In this document: positions 51,381 through 60,961 of the stretch, in pieces
How positions within the stretch are numbered: position 1 is the first letter of the stretch
How the letters are laid out: each line of letters opens with the position of its first letter
Notes under the pieces: generated by a model
Database searches by the model: none
Told to the model about the DNA's origin: nothing
The model's input: the letters and a program-made list of their open reading frames with translations, nothing else
NCBI GenBank assembly: GCA_030686995.1
Contig: CM060681.1
Span: forward strand, 162,775,333 to 162,839,332
Origin: Artemisia argyi
Taxonomy: Eukaryota; Streptophyta; Magnoliopsida; Asterales; Asteraceae
Length of the DNA stretch: 64,000 nucleotides
Direction of reading: 5' to 3'
Program-made: the position numbers and the translations under genes

Positions 51381-52458
51381 GTTGGGTGTTTTTTGTTGAT
51401 AGTTTTTGAGCCTTTGATTCAAGACAAAATTTTACATTAACGTAATCTAGCTAATATATTGATGGGTTTGCTAATTTTCATACATTTGGTTTGTAGGCGT
51501 ATATTATATACTTATGTATATTTTTCAATATCCCGACTGTTACATGTCGAGTCACGAACTCAAAAATTAAGATTTTGAGTTACGAGTCAGGTCACGAGTT
51601 GACAACTACGCCCATCAGAACCTTGAAACAACAATTTTGCATTCAAATGATTAGAAGGAGCAAAACATAAACTAAGTAAACAACGTTGTTAAGATGCTAC
51701 ACTTTATAATTTAGAAGAGATTTGAATAGATGTTTTTGAATGATTTTGGTGTTGCTTTTAAAACAATTTGTCATAATCGCTCTTTAACAGATTGAATGAT
51801 TCAAGTACTAACTTACCAGGAGAAGGACAAACTATGTGGCTAGGACTGTTAGTTGATGACGTTGAATGAATTGAGTACTAACTTACAAGTTACAACCAAC
51901 AGTATTCTGTCTGTCGTTTTTGTTACGAAAGTGTGTTCATCAAATCTTCCACAAAAACTCAGGATCAGGATAAGCTTACCATTTAAATAGTGAATAATGT
52001 GATTCCGTGTGACGTCAAATGGAAGTTTATTTCTGTATCTGAATGTTAGATCACGGAATCAGCCAATTTAACTACGTCATGAATTTATGAAGCACACTGT
52101 GTTAGAGTTACACATGTTTAAATGTCTTTACGTCATGAATTTATGATACATTATGTTTCTTTTTATTTAAGGATTGTTTTTGCAGGCTGGACTTCAATAC
52201 TTGCAGGAGAATGTAACACAAATTTTCCGTCTTCGTTGACTTGCAATATTAACCTGTTACCTATACAGCCCATCTTTCCATGTCAAGTTTGGTCCTTTTA
52301 AAGATGGTCGTTGCATGATGTCTACTGTTTTTTCACTGGAATATTTGCTTCGAATGGTTTCGATGGTCCTCTAAAGCAAAATGGAGTTTTGGTATAGTTT
52401 TAAAATGGTTAGAGCTTACTTTTTCCTATGGCTAATAGAACCCTTTTTTAGTTTACAG
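51381..52458. other. Intergenic, possible further exon debris
   Basis: No clear gene. GCAGGCTGGACTTCAATACT at about 52184 follows an acceptor-like TTTTTGCAG and could be a decayed exon; not identified. A 20-bp ATGAATTTATGA-type repeat occurs at about 52078 and 52135. Confidence 0.3.
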
Positions 52459-52540
52459 GAAATTGTGGGATGCATTAACCGGGGACTTACTGCACTCTTT
52501 TGACCACAAACATATTGTTCGAGCATGCTCCTTTTTAGAG
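52459..52540 (+). pseudogene. Single STRAP-like WD40 exon
   Basis: An 82-nt exon between TTTACAG and GTAAAT reads KLWDALTGDLLHSFDHKHIV then RACSFLE. It matches the WD40 protein STRAP (serine/threonine kinase receptor-associated protein; KLWDALTGDELHSFEHKHIVRACAF). The exon is open and its borders are intact, but I see no neighbouring STRAP exon (the next should start TLLLTGGVEK-like) within the following 1 kb, so it is an isolated gene fragment. Confidence 0.65.
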
Positions 52541-53505
52541 GTAAATACATATTTGTCTTTCTTTGTAGCAAGTCTTATATCATATTTCATCAGCATATGT
52601 TGATGAAAGAAAACTGCACCGGATGGATCGGGATTTGACTTTATAATCGCTTCTTCTGCCGAAAATATGGAATTGATGAGGTAGTAATTTTATAATAATG
52701 CTCTTTGCTGGGTGCCAGTTTTAGAAATTCAAGTGTTCCAGACCAAGTATATCCTTAATATCCTTGAAACAAAGATGCACAACTCAAACTTATACCCAAC
52801 AGCCTTGATGCAGCACTTTATTCAGTACCAAACAGCCCCTGATGTAGCACTAAAGTGAGTACCAAACAGCCCGTTGCTCACATTCAGGGGGTATGGTTAA
52901 GTGAGTTTAAAGTTGAAACAGCCTTGTTCATTTGTATATTAAGGGTGTTTGGTTGGTGTTTTTGCTGTCAAACCGGGGCGTTTGGTTGCTCTTTTTCTTC
53001 ACTTAACAGCAATAACCAAACACAAACAAAAGAACAAGGTTATTAGAGGCAGTGATGATAAATCTGTTATATCTATCGTCCGAGTGAAATCAATCAAAGT
53101 TTGAGAATAACCGTATCTTGGCTGGGCATTTATATTAACTGATATCTTGGTAGTGTTGGTTCCGTTGCGGTGGTCGGCTGATAATGTCAAGAGAGAAAGG
53201 GATGAGAGTTGTGTTGGATTCTGTTTAGTGATAAGATGAGAGAAAGATATAAGTGGCTGTGTTGGATTGTGTATTCAAGAGACACGTACCCCTTTTTTTG
53301 CTTATCCGGCTTCTGGACAGTACCGGCTTGGCTTATGAACAGTACCGGCTTATGAACAATAAACCTTTTTTTTAACAGCGCCTTATGAATGGTACCCTTT
53401 TTTTATTACTCGCAGTGTTTTTGCTATTAGAGGCAGTGATGATAAATCTGTTATATATCTGTTGTCCTAGTGAAATCGATCAAAGTTTGAGAATAACCAT
53501 ATCTT
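52541..53505. other. Intergenic with local duplication
   Basis: ATTAGAGGCAGTGATGATAA and the following ~85 bases at 53043 recur at 53428-53505, an imperfect tandem duplication about 385 bases apart. GGGTGTTTGGTTGGTG at about 52946 and AATAACCAAACAC at about 53010 look like weak MITE ends. Text around 52790-52870 repeats ACCAAACAGCCC. Confidence 0.4.
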
Positions 53506-53929
53506 TGTTAGCCTCATAATGATGTTAGTACAAATGTTATATTATTTAGTGTTTAAAAGTTAAGACAATGTTAAGTTAATTCTGTATTTAGTTTATGATT
53601 TGTATTTGGGTCGTTTTTAGGTCTGCTACATGGGTCCAAACGTTTAATCCAAACAGGCCCATAGTTGACAGTTATTTTAGAAACGGTTTTCTCTCAAACA
53701 TCACAACGTTTGAGTGAAGCATTGTGTCTCTTGTGAGGCAACGCTTCATGTAGTATAAATAGATTAGGATTCTCTGTAAAACATCAACCCTTCGTTATTA
53801 TATATCAGATTCGTTAAAGGGTTCAAACCCATTCTCTTGTTCATATATTATTCTTGATGATGGTTCATACATGATGCTTGTTTGATTATTAATTTGATCC
53901 TGGAAATAAGAATTAAAGACCTGTTATCA
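53506..53929 (+). mobile_element. Solo LTR (424 bp) related to the TRIM element
   Basis: TGTTAGCC..GTTATCA, flanked by ATCTT on both sides (53501-53505, 53930-53934). The empty site is seen in the nearby duplicate (53120-53130, CCGTATCTTGGCTGGGCATT). The core GAGGCAACGCTTCATGTAG followed by TATAAATAG matches the TRIM LTR (in its own sense GAGGCAACGCTTCATGTTG then TATAAGTAG), so both belong to related families. Confidence 0.8.
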
Positions 53930-53934
53930 ATCTT

Positions 53935-54399
53935 CACGGGGCATTTATATTAATGCAGCCACGGCGGGTTTTTTTCTCTTTGTTTTGATACACTCTTAGT
54001 TTCTTACAGATCTAAGCCTCCATGCTTTACAGATATCTTTATTTCTTTTTAGCGAAAAGCGACATATATATTTCTAAGAAACTGAATGTGTTCATGGGAA
54101 AATATATAGGTGTAGGATAATACCATAATTGAGTCTGCAGAAGATAGGTTCTATGGTTCTAATATCGAGAATTATATTGATGCACTTCAAAGAAACATTA
54201 CGGTATAAGAAGTTTTTTTCCTAACGGTTTATTTACTTTCAACTTTCGAGTCATTAACATTATTCATAAATATCTATTTTTTTCGTCAAAAGCATAATCT
54301 ATGACAGTCCATTTCTGGAGTTCTCTTGGTTACATAACGACCCAAACAAAATATAAAGCTACCATTTAATGACATATTTAATTTATTTAATGGCAGAAC
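53935..54399. other. Intergenic, nothing recognised
   Basis: AT-rich; no frame with coding character. Confidence 0.35.
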
Positions 54400-54760
54400 A
54401 AATGGACGGATCAAGTTGAAAGATAGGAAAACTGCAGCGGAAATCAGACGACTTGCCCAAAATGAATACTTTGTACAGATATGTGAGTGAAGGAATAAAA
54501 TCATACAAAGGAGTTGCAAATGATTCAGTTCTTAGAGGTAAGACATTTCACACAACTTGGTTCACTTATGATTAAATAAGCGTAACGATATACTAGTATG
54601 ATTTAGCAAACTATTTGGTAATTGCAGAATATTGGCACTAGCACAACACAAGGAAAGCTATTGAGGAAAGTTTTAGTGCACTCGTTTGCAACGTAAAGAA
54701 ACCTTTTGCTGCATTCAACAATATAAAGACATCTAAAGCTATTTCGGATCATGGTGTAAG
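54400..54760 (+). pseudogene. Gene remnant B, two or more exons
   Basis: A first piece (about 54400-54537, before GGTAAGAC) encodes in one frame KMNTLYRYVSEGIKSYKGVA then NDSVLR. A second (about 54628-54755, after TTGCAG) encodes EYWH, a stop, HNTRKAIEESFSALVCNVKK. It resembles remnant A at 41420-41553. No family recognised; the stop indicates decay. Confidence 0.45.
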
Positions 54761-55059
54761 CTAAATATCACATGCTCCAAGTACATATAGCATAGAGATA
54801 TATTATATTTATAGTTTTAGTATTAGCATGTATATGAACTGCATAACTGATTTTATCATAAATATAATTCCTGGAACTCTAACTAGGGTGTTTTGATTTT
54901 ATTATATTTACATGCTAGCCCAAGTTTGTGCTAACTTTTGCTTAGATCCTGCTGCAACACACGGGGCTAAAGTCCTCGTTTATAAACAAATGTCACCATA
55001 ATCAGTCATATTCTTTTGCAAAAACATTTACTATAAACTAATACTCCGTATCACTTAAA

Positions 55060-55908
55060 CTAGTTACGAAAACAAGACAGCAAGTCCTTGCATTGTGGCT
55101 GCTCCAACTGCTGCAGCACCTCTCGTTGAAGACCCGAATTCACGCCATCATAGGAACCGTCATCATCTTCACTAGTTGTCGTCAATGATTTAGAGTTTGA
55201 TGATTGCATGAATCTTTTATCAGGATCATAACTACATAAAACCTGACCCATAAGCATTACCGGATGATATCCGTTATCAACATTAGTATTTGATGATCTA
55301 CGAGACTCCACATGAACATCAGACCCAAAACTGTTGTTGTTGTTTTCGTCGTTGTTGTTGTTGTAATCAATCGGGGTCATCATTGTTATCGGATTAGGGT
55401 TAGATTGTGGTATCATCAAAGAAAGTTGAGTATCAAGATTCGGAATCTTGGAAGTTTTTGTTAACTTTAGCAAATCAATCTTTGTTCTAATTTCCTTAAT
55501 TTTCGTTCCTAACGCAGAAGAGAGGTCATTTAATTCACTAAGTGAGGACTTATCCAAGGAATCAAACCAACTCGGGTACTTGGCTTCCAAGTTCTCTTTC
55601 TTCGCCTTTTTAAGTTCTTCTTCGATCTTCTTCTTCCTATCCTTACAAAAATCCCATAAACCATACGACTTGATCCTCCCAGGATAGCTTTTGTAATTCT
55701 TTATCATGTCGTTGAGACAAAGAGGATCTTGTGGGAAGATCTTGGCGTTTTGTTGATGCTCAGAAAACATGATCACGGACACATCAACACCACAAAGAGT
55801 ACCGAGCTCTCGAGCTTTCTTTAAGACACAGTCTTTTCTACTTGTGAACGTGATATTACGTATCTTCTTGTCATTGATCCATTCCATCTTTATCTTAACT
55901 CGACCCAT
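55060..55908 (-). CDS. Type I MADS-box transcription factor (copy 2)
   Basis: Single-exon frame of 282 residues, paralogous to the gene at 43976-44761. The MADS domain (residues 1-60) starts MGRVKIKMEWINDKKIRNIT and holds KKARELGTLCGVDVSVIMFS. Substitutions in the first helix (TSRKDCVLKK where most members have KRKKGLMKK) may weaken DNA binding. A basic/acidic helix follows (about 95-155), then NPNPITMMTPIDYN as in copy 1, an Asn-rich stretch, and a Gln-rich end (LQQLEQPQCKDLLSCF). 5' UTR intron of 96 nt (56014-55919; GTAAAC..GGCAG) and TATA (CTATAAATATA, about 56105-56095) match copy 1's layout. No K domain. Likely a gametophyte/endosperm regulator by family. Confidence 0.88.
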   Translation of the reverse strand: MGRVKIKMEWINDKKIRNITFTSRKDCVLKKARELGTLCGVDVSVIMFSEHQQNAKIFPQDPLCLNDMIKNYKSYPGRIKSYGLWDFCKDRKKKIEEELKKAKKENLEAKYPSWFDSLDKSSLSELNDLSSALGTKIKEIRTKIDLLKLTKTSKIPNLDTQLSLMIPQSNPNPITMMTPIDYNNNNDENNNNSFGSDVHVESRRSSNTNVDNGYHPVMLMGQVLCSYDPDKRFMQSSNSKSLTTTSEDDDGSYDGVNSGLQREVLQQLEQPQCKDLLSCFRN

Positions 55909-56105
55909 GTCTTAAAATCTGCCAAAAACATCATAACATGTTTTTAATACAATGTTAAACAAACGTATAGACATAACCCATGCATTAAAATAAAGAGAGT
56001 TTGATAAAGTTTACCAGTAAGAACTTAAACCTTTATTGATCGAGAAAAAAATTATAGAAGAGGGTTTAAGGTATGAAAGGCAGTGGATATTTAGATATAT
56101 TTATA
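55909..56105 (-). promoter_or_regulatory. 5' UTR intron and TATA box of MADS gene 2
   Basis: Minus strand: TATAAATATA, leader, TTACTG|GTAAACTTT (donor 56014), TTTGGCAG|ATTTTAAG (acceptor 55919), ATG at 55908. Confidence 0.6.
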
Positions 56106-56260
56106 GAGAAAATTTGGTTCGTTAATGTCGGTGTGTTGGTGTCTAATATGGAATTGTTTTATGTAGGGATGAATTTTAAGTTAGGATACTAATTATCTTT
56201 TTTATTCCAACTAAGATACGATACTGAATTTTGAGTATATGGTAAGTTGTCAAGGGGTAA

Positions 56261-56441
56261 GGGTGGTGGCAACCTTGCGGTTTGCAAGGTTCGGCAAGGG
56301 TTGCCGATCGGCAAACACCATTGCCATTCATGCGGCAAGGGAAATTCGGCAAGGGTTGCGGTAGTTTATACCGAATCGGCAGGGGAGTGGATCAATGCAA
56401 ATGTTACCGTTTGACATTTAAGAGGAGCGTGTATTGCTTTG

Positions 56442-56485
<44 letters not shown>

Positions 56486-57060
56486 ATAAATAAGTACATA
56501 CAACACACAATTTAAACTCACAAATCAAATCAAACTCCCCTTTAAAAAACTCTATCAGAAGTTTTTTTTTTCTTTCTTGGAATATTACCAACATAAAGCC
56601 TCCTAGCTGCTTCAGAAGTTGGGTCAACTGCTGTTACTACAGTTTCTTCAGCAACACAAAACAGTCTAGTGGGTTGTTGTTGTCTTGCATTTGAGATTTT
56701 AAGTGGTGTTTGGGAATAGGTTTTGAAGGGTTTGGAAGATGAGTGGAGATGGAGGTATGTGGTTGATGATATTATGGATGATGAAATAGTGGCCATCTTT
56801 TGGGATGATGGTTTGGGTTATTTTAGAGGGGTTTTGAAGGTGAGGAAGATAGTGAGTGGTGATGATGGGTTTAGAATGAAGAAAGTGGATAGAGTTTTTT
56901 TAATTTAAATTTTATTATTGATACACATTTAATGCTTGATTAGGCAAAATTGTCACTAAAAAAAAGTGTTTAGGCAAGATTAGGCAAAAAATTAGTTGGA
57001 CAACCATGATTGATGTTTTCTTTAAAAGAGGAGGCAATGTGTGGCAAGGTTGCCACCCCC
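56261..57060. mobile_element. Harbinger-like element with captured gene start (800 bp)
   Basis: TAA flanks both sides (56258-56260, 57061-57063). The left end GGGTGGTGGCAACCTTGC and the right end (reverse complement) GGGGGTGGCAACCTTGCC form the inverted repeat. Near the left end GGCAAGG/TTGCCG words repeat. An A-run of about 40 lies at 56440-56480. There is no transposase; instead the interior carries the first exon of a chloroplast RNA-binding protein (next entry). Confidence 0.75.
56542..56796 (-). pseudogene. Captured N-terminus of a chloroplast RNA-binding protein (PSRP2/cp29 type)
   Basis: 84-residue frame from the ATG at 56796. It begins MATISSSIISSTTYLHLHSS, a Ser/Thr-rich plastid transit peptide, and reaches DPTSEAARRLYVGNIPR, the start of the first RRM (RNP2 motif LYVGNIPR) in plant PSRP2/cp28-31 proteins, after which the sequence turns to poly-Lys codons and ends. 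The rest of the RRMs is missing. The copy lies antisense to my plus strand and wholly inside the Harbinger-like element, with about 110 bases of its 5' leader. It looks like a fragment acquired by the transposon; transcription is unknown. Confidence 0.7.
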
Positions 57061-57114
57061 TAAGCATCAGTTGGTATACTAAAGACGGCGGTATCTACAT
57101 ACACTCGAATTTAC

Positions 57115-57256
57115 CATTATAGTTTATTAATAATACAACTTATTACGCAACATTTACCATATATATAGTTTATAAATAATACAACTTATTACGCAACATT
57201 TACCATATATAGACTTTATCAATAATACGACTTATTACGCAACATTTACCATATTT
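57115..57256. repeat. About 48-bp tandem repeat, three copies
   Basis: Each copy contains AATAATACAACTTATTACGC followed by AACATTTACCATAT. Copies start near 57120, 57168 and 57215. Confidence 0.85.
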
Positions 57257-57699
57257 TATAACAAAACTAATGAGAAAAGTTCTTTTGCGAACAAGTTTTT
57301 TTCTACAAACTGAGGGACAAATCCCCACCATCCATCTAGTTTGATATAATGGTGGGAATTAACCTAAGATTTAAAAATGAAACCTAAGTCCATGTTTTTT
57401 TCTTGTCCTTTTATCTTTCTTATTTATTCATTGTATATATTTTTTTTCTTCTTTCCCATTTTTTTCTCCTTATCTACGTTTTTTCTTTTTCTATTTTTTT
57501 TCTTCCTTTTTTGTTCACTTTTTTTTCAAGCTTTTTTTTTTCAAGCGTTTTTTTTTTTTTTTTTTTTTTTTTTCAGCACTTGTTTTGCTTTTTTTAATGA
57601 ACGTTTTTTTATTCATTTTTTTTTACTTTTAAAAAAAATCACGTTTTTTTTAAATTCATGTGTATTTTTTTAAAATTCATATTTTTTTTTTACTTTCTT

Positions 57700-58440
57700 A
57701 CGTTTTTGTCCGTTTTCATTCGTTTTCATTCATTTTTATATGTTTTCGTCTATTTTTTTTAAGTTTTCATTAATTTTTAGGCGTTTTCATCTGCTTTCAG
57801 ATGTTCATCCAATTTTATACGTTTTCGTCCATTTTTATAAGTTTTTGTCCGTTTTCAAACGTTTTTGTCCGTTTTATACATTCTTGTCCCTTTTCAGACG
57901 TTTTTGTCGGTTTTCGGTAGTTTTTATACGTTTTCAGACATTTTTGTCCGTTTTCGTACTTTTTCGTCTATTTTTAGACGTTTTCGTCTGCTTTCATCTG
58001 TTTTCTTATGTTTTTGTCCGTTTTCGTGCGTTTTCATACGTTTTCGTCCATTTTCATACGTTTTTAGACGTTTTTGTTCGTTTTCATACTTCTCCATCTG
58101 TTTTTATATGTATTCATCTATTTTTTTTACGTTTTCGTCTGTTTTCAGACGTTTTTTGTCTGTTTTTATATGATTTCGTCTGTTTTTGTTTGTTTTCATA
58201 TGTTAATGTTTTTGTCCGTTTTCTTTCGTTTTTATACATTGTTGTCTGTTTTTAGACGTTTTCATCTGTTTTAATACATTTTCGGCAGTTTTTATACGTT
58301 TTCATTGGTTTCGTTCGTTTTTCTCCATTTTCGTGTGTTTACTTTCGTTTTCGTCCATTTTTTATACGTTTTCATCCATTTTTAAACGTGTTTTTACATT
58401 TTCATACGTATTCGTTTCTTTTCGTATGTTTTCATGCGTT
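57700..58440 (+). repeat. Minisatellite arm 1 (CGTTTTCGTC type)
   Basis: Roughly 10-11-bp words, CGTTTTCGTC, CGTTTTCATA, CGTTTTTAGA, repeated over about 740 bp in no fixed order. Frames at 57740-58255 and nearby code only for Phe/Val/Arg-rich repeats and are rejected as genes. Confidence 0.85.
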
Positions 58441-60190
58441 TCTAAATATCACAATTGACATTCTTAATATCACAAGTGATATTTAGAATATGACATAATA
58501 TCACTTGTGATATTAAGAATATCAATTGTGGTATTCAGAAACGTGTGAAAACGGACGAAAATGTATGAATACGGACAAAAACGTTAGAAAGTGAAAAAAA
58601 CGTGAATTAAAAAAAATGTAAAATCACTTGTGATATTCTGAATATCACTTGTGATATTCTGAATATCACTTTCGATTTTCATGTTACAAAACATTTGTTG
58701 AAAATCACTTGTGATATTCAGAATATCACTTGTGATATTCAGAATATATTACTTGTTATTTTCATGCTACAAAACATTTGTTGAAAATCACTTGTGATAT
58801 TCAAACACACAATGGTGTTTTAGTATTACTTGTTCAGAATAGTTTTAGTATCGTGGTTTGTTTAATTTACGTTAGTTAGTGACCTGATTTGTTGTTTAGG
58901 TGTTTGTTAAGATGTGATAGCGTCATCAAATGTAATGAGATTGTTAACTTTAACTGATGTGGGATTATTTGTATGGTGAAATAACTTTAAAACCGGAGGA
59001 GAGTTGATTTACCTCATAAATTTTATAGTTTTATATTTGATCCAAGTAGCAGTTTTCTTTTATATAAGATCAATAATACATTTTATCGCCGCTACATTAC
59101 ACGACGCTATCACATCTTAACAAACACCTAAACATCAAATCAACTTTTTTTCGTCCATTTTTGTACATTTTTGTACATTTTTATATAAAAATGAAAGAAA
59201 ACGTATGAAAACGAACAAAAACAGAAGAAAACGTAAGAAAGTGAAAAAAACGTGAATTAAAAAAATGTGAAAATCACTTATAATATTCTGAATAACACTT
59301 GTAATTTTCTGAATATCACTTTTGATATTAAGAATATCACTTGTGATTTTCATGTTACAAAACATTAGTTGAACACACTTGTGATATTCGGAATATCACT
59401 TGTGATATTCAGAATATCACTTGTGATTTTCTGAATATCACTTGTGTTTTTCTGAATATCACAGGTGATTTTCAACTAATGTTTTATAACATGAAAATCA
59501 CAAGTGATAATCTGAATATCACAAGTGATATTCAGAAAATTACAAGTGATATTCATGTTACAAAACGTTAGTTGAAAATCACGTGTGATATTTAGAATAT
59601 CACTTGTGATTTTCATGTTACAAAATATTAGTTGAAAATCACTTGTGATATTTGGAATATCACTTGTAATATTTAGAATATCACTTGTGATTTTCTGAAT
59701 ATCACTTGTGAATTTCATGTTATAGAACAATTGTTGAAAATCATTTGTGATATTCAGAATATCACTTGTGATATTCAGAGTGATATTCAAAATATCACTT
59801 TTGAAAAAAAGTGAATTAAAAAAAGCGTGAAATCACTTGTAATATTCTGAATATCACTTGTGTTTTATATTCAGAATATCACTTTTGATATTCAGAATAT
59901 CACTTGCGATATTCTGAATATCACTTGCGATTTTCATGTCACAGAACATTTGTTGCAAGTCACTTGTGATATTTAGAATATCACTTGCGATATTCAGATA
60001 TCACTTGCAATATTTTGAAAATCACTTGCGATATTCTGAATATCACTTGTGATTTTCATGTTACAGAATGTTAAAAATCACTTGTGATATTTAGAATATC
60101 GTGAGTGATATTCAATATCACTCACGATATTCTGAATATCACAAGTGATATTCTGATAATCACAATATATCACTTGTGATATTCAGAAAG
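58441..60190. repeat. Array of GAATATCAC-TT-GTGATATTC palindromes
   Basis: The core GAATATCACTTGTGATATTC (9-bp arms, 2-base centre) and partial forms recur dozens of times, with the spacer TTTTCATGTTACAAAACATT-GTTGAAAATCACTT in about eight places, in both orientations. The MITE at 58886-59141 interrupts it. Confidence 0.9.
58886..59141. mobile_element. MITE (256 bp) with 39-bp inverted repeats
   Basis: 58886-58924 and 59103-59141 are inverted copies (GATTTG, TGTTTAGGTGTTTGTTAAGA, TGTGATAGCGTC) with about one mismatch. The middle has TATATAAG and no coding frame. The flanks show no clear target duplication. Confidence 0.8.
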
Positions 60191-60535
60191 GTATGAAAAC
60201 GTCTGAAAACATTTAAAAACGGTCGAAAACGTATGAAAACAGACGAAAACATATGAAAACGGACGAAAACGTATACAAACGGACGAAACGGGCAAAAACA
60301 GATGAAAACGAATCGGTCGTAAAACGTATAAAAACGGATGAAAATAGATGAAAAAGTAAGAAAATGGACGAATATGTATGAAGACGGATGAAAACGTATG
60401 AAAACGTGCGAAAACGTAAGAAAACGGACGAATATGTATGAAAACGGACGAAAACGTATGAAAATAGATGAATATTTATGAAAACGGACGAATATGTCTA
60501 AAAACGGATGAAAAAGTTAGAAAGTGAAAAAACGT
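60185..60535 (-). repeat. Minisatellite arm 2 (complement of arm 1)
   Basis: AAAACGGACGAAAACGTATG-like units over about 350 bp, the reverse complement of 57700-58440 in word content. Confidence 0.85.
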
Positions 60536-60961
60536 GAATTAAATTAAAAAAAAATATGTGAATTAAAAAAAAATACTCGTAAATTTAAAATAAAAAGGTG
60601 TATTTTCTTTTAAAAGAAAGAAAAAAAAAGTGAACTTAAAAAAAAAAGAAAAAGAAAAAAAGGACAAAAAAAAGCATGAAAAAAAAAAAAAAAAAAAACG
60701 TGATTTTTTTTAAATAATAGAAAAAAAAATGACAAAAAGAAGGAAAAAATGCAAAAAAAAAATGCAAGAAAAAAAAACTAGGAAGGGAAAAAAAAGACAA
60801 AAAAAAGAAAAAAAGAAAAATAAAAGTGAATAAAAAGAAAGACAAAAGGACAATAAAAAAACATGGACTTAGGTTGTCTATTAAATCTTAGGTTAATCCC
60901 CACCATTAAATCAAACTAGATGGATGGTGGGGATTTGTCCCTCAGTTTGTAACAAAAACTT

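Larger units (their letters stand above)
57293..60961. mobile_element. Foldback element (3.67 kb) of inverted repeats
   Basis: The ends form a long inverted repeat: 57293-57403 and 60849-60961 (shared TACAAACTGAGGGACAAATC, CCCACCATCCATCTAGTTTG, ATC/TTAGGTT, AAGTCCATGTTTTTTT). Inside, a T-rich arm of CGTTTTCGTCCGTTTT-like units (57700-58440) faces an A-rich complementary arm (60185-60530). The centre holds palindromes and one MITE. No coding gene: the frames here translate simple repeats. No target duplication found. It is most like plant foldback or MULE-related FARE elements. Confidence 0.75.

Noticed and set aside
54286..54519. 77-residue minus-strand frame
   Set aside because: Antisense to gene remnant B; no domain.
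57740..58255. 171-residue open frame rich in Phe/Val/Arg
   Set aside because: It translates the CGTTTTCGTC minisatellite; several frames of the same stretch are open for the same reason.
59476..59790. 104-residue frame with ITSDILNIT repeats
   Set aside because: Pure translation of the palindrome array in the foldback element.
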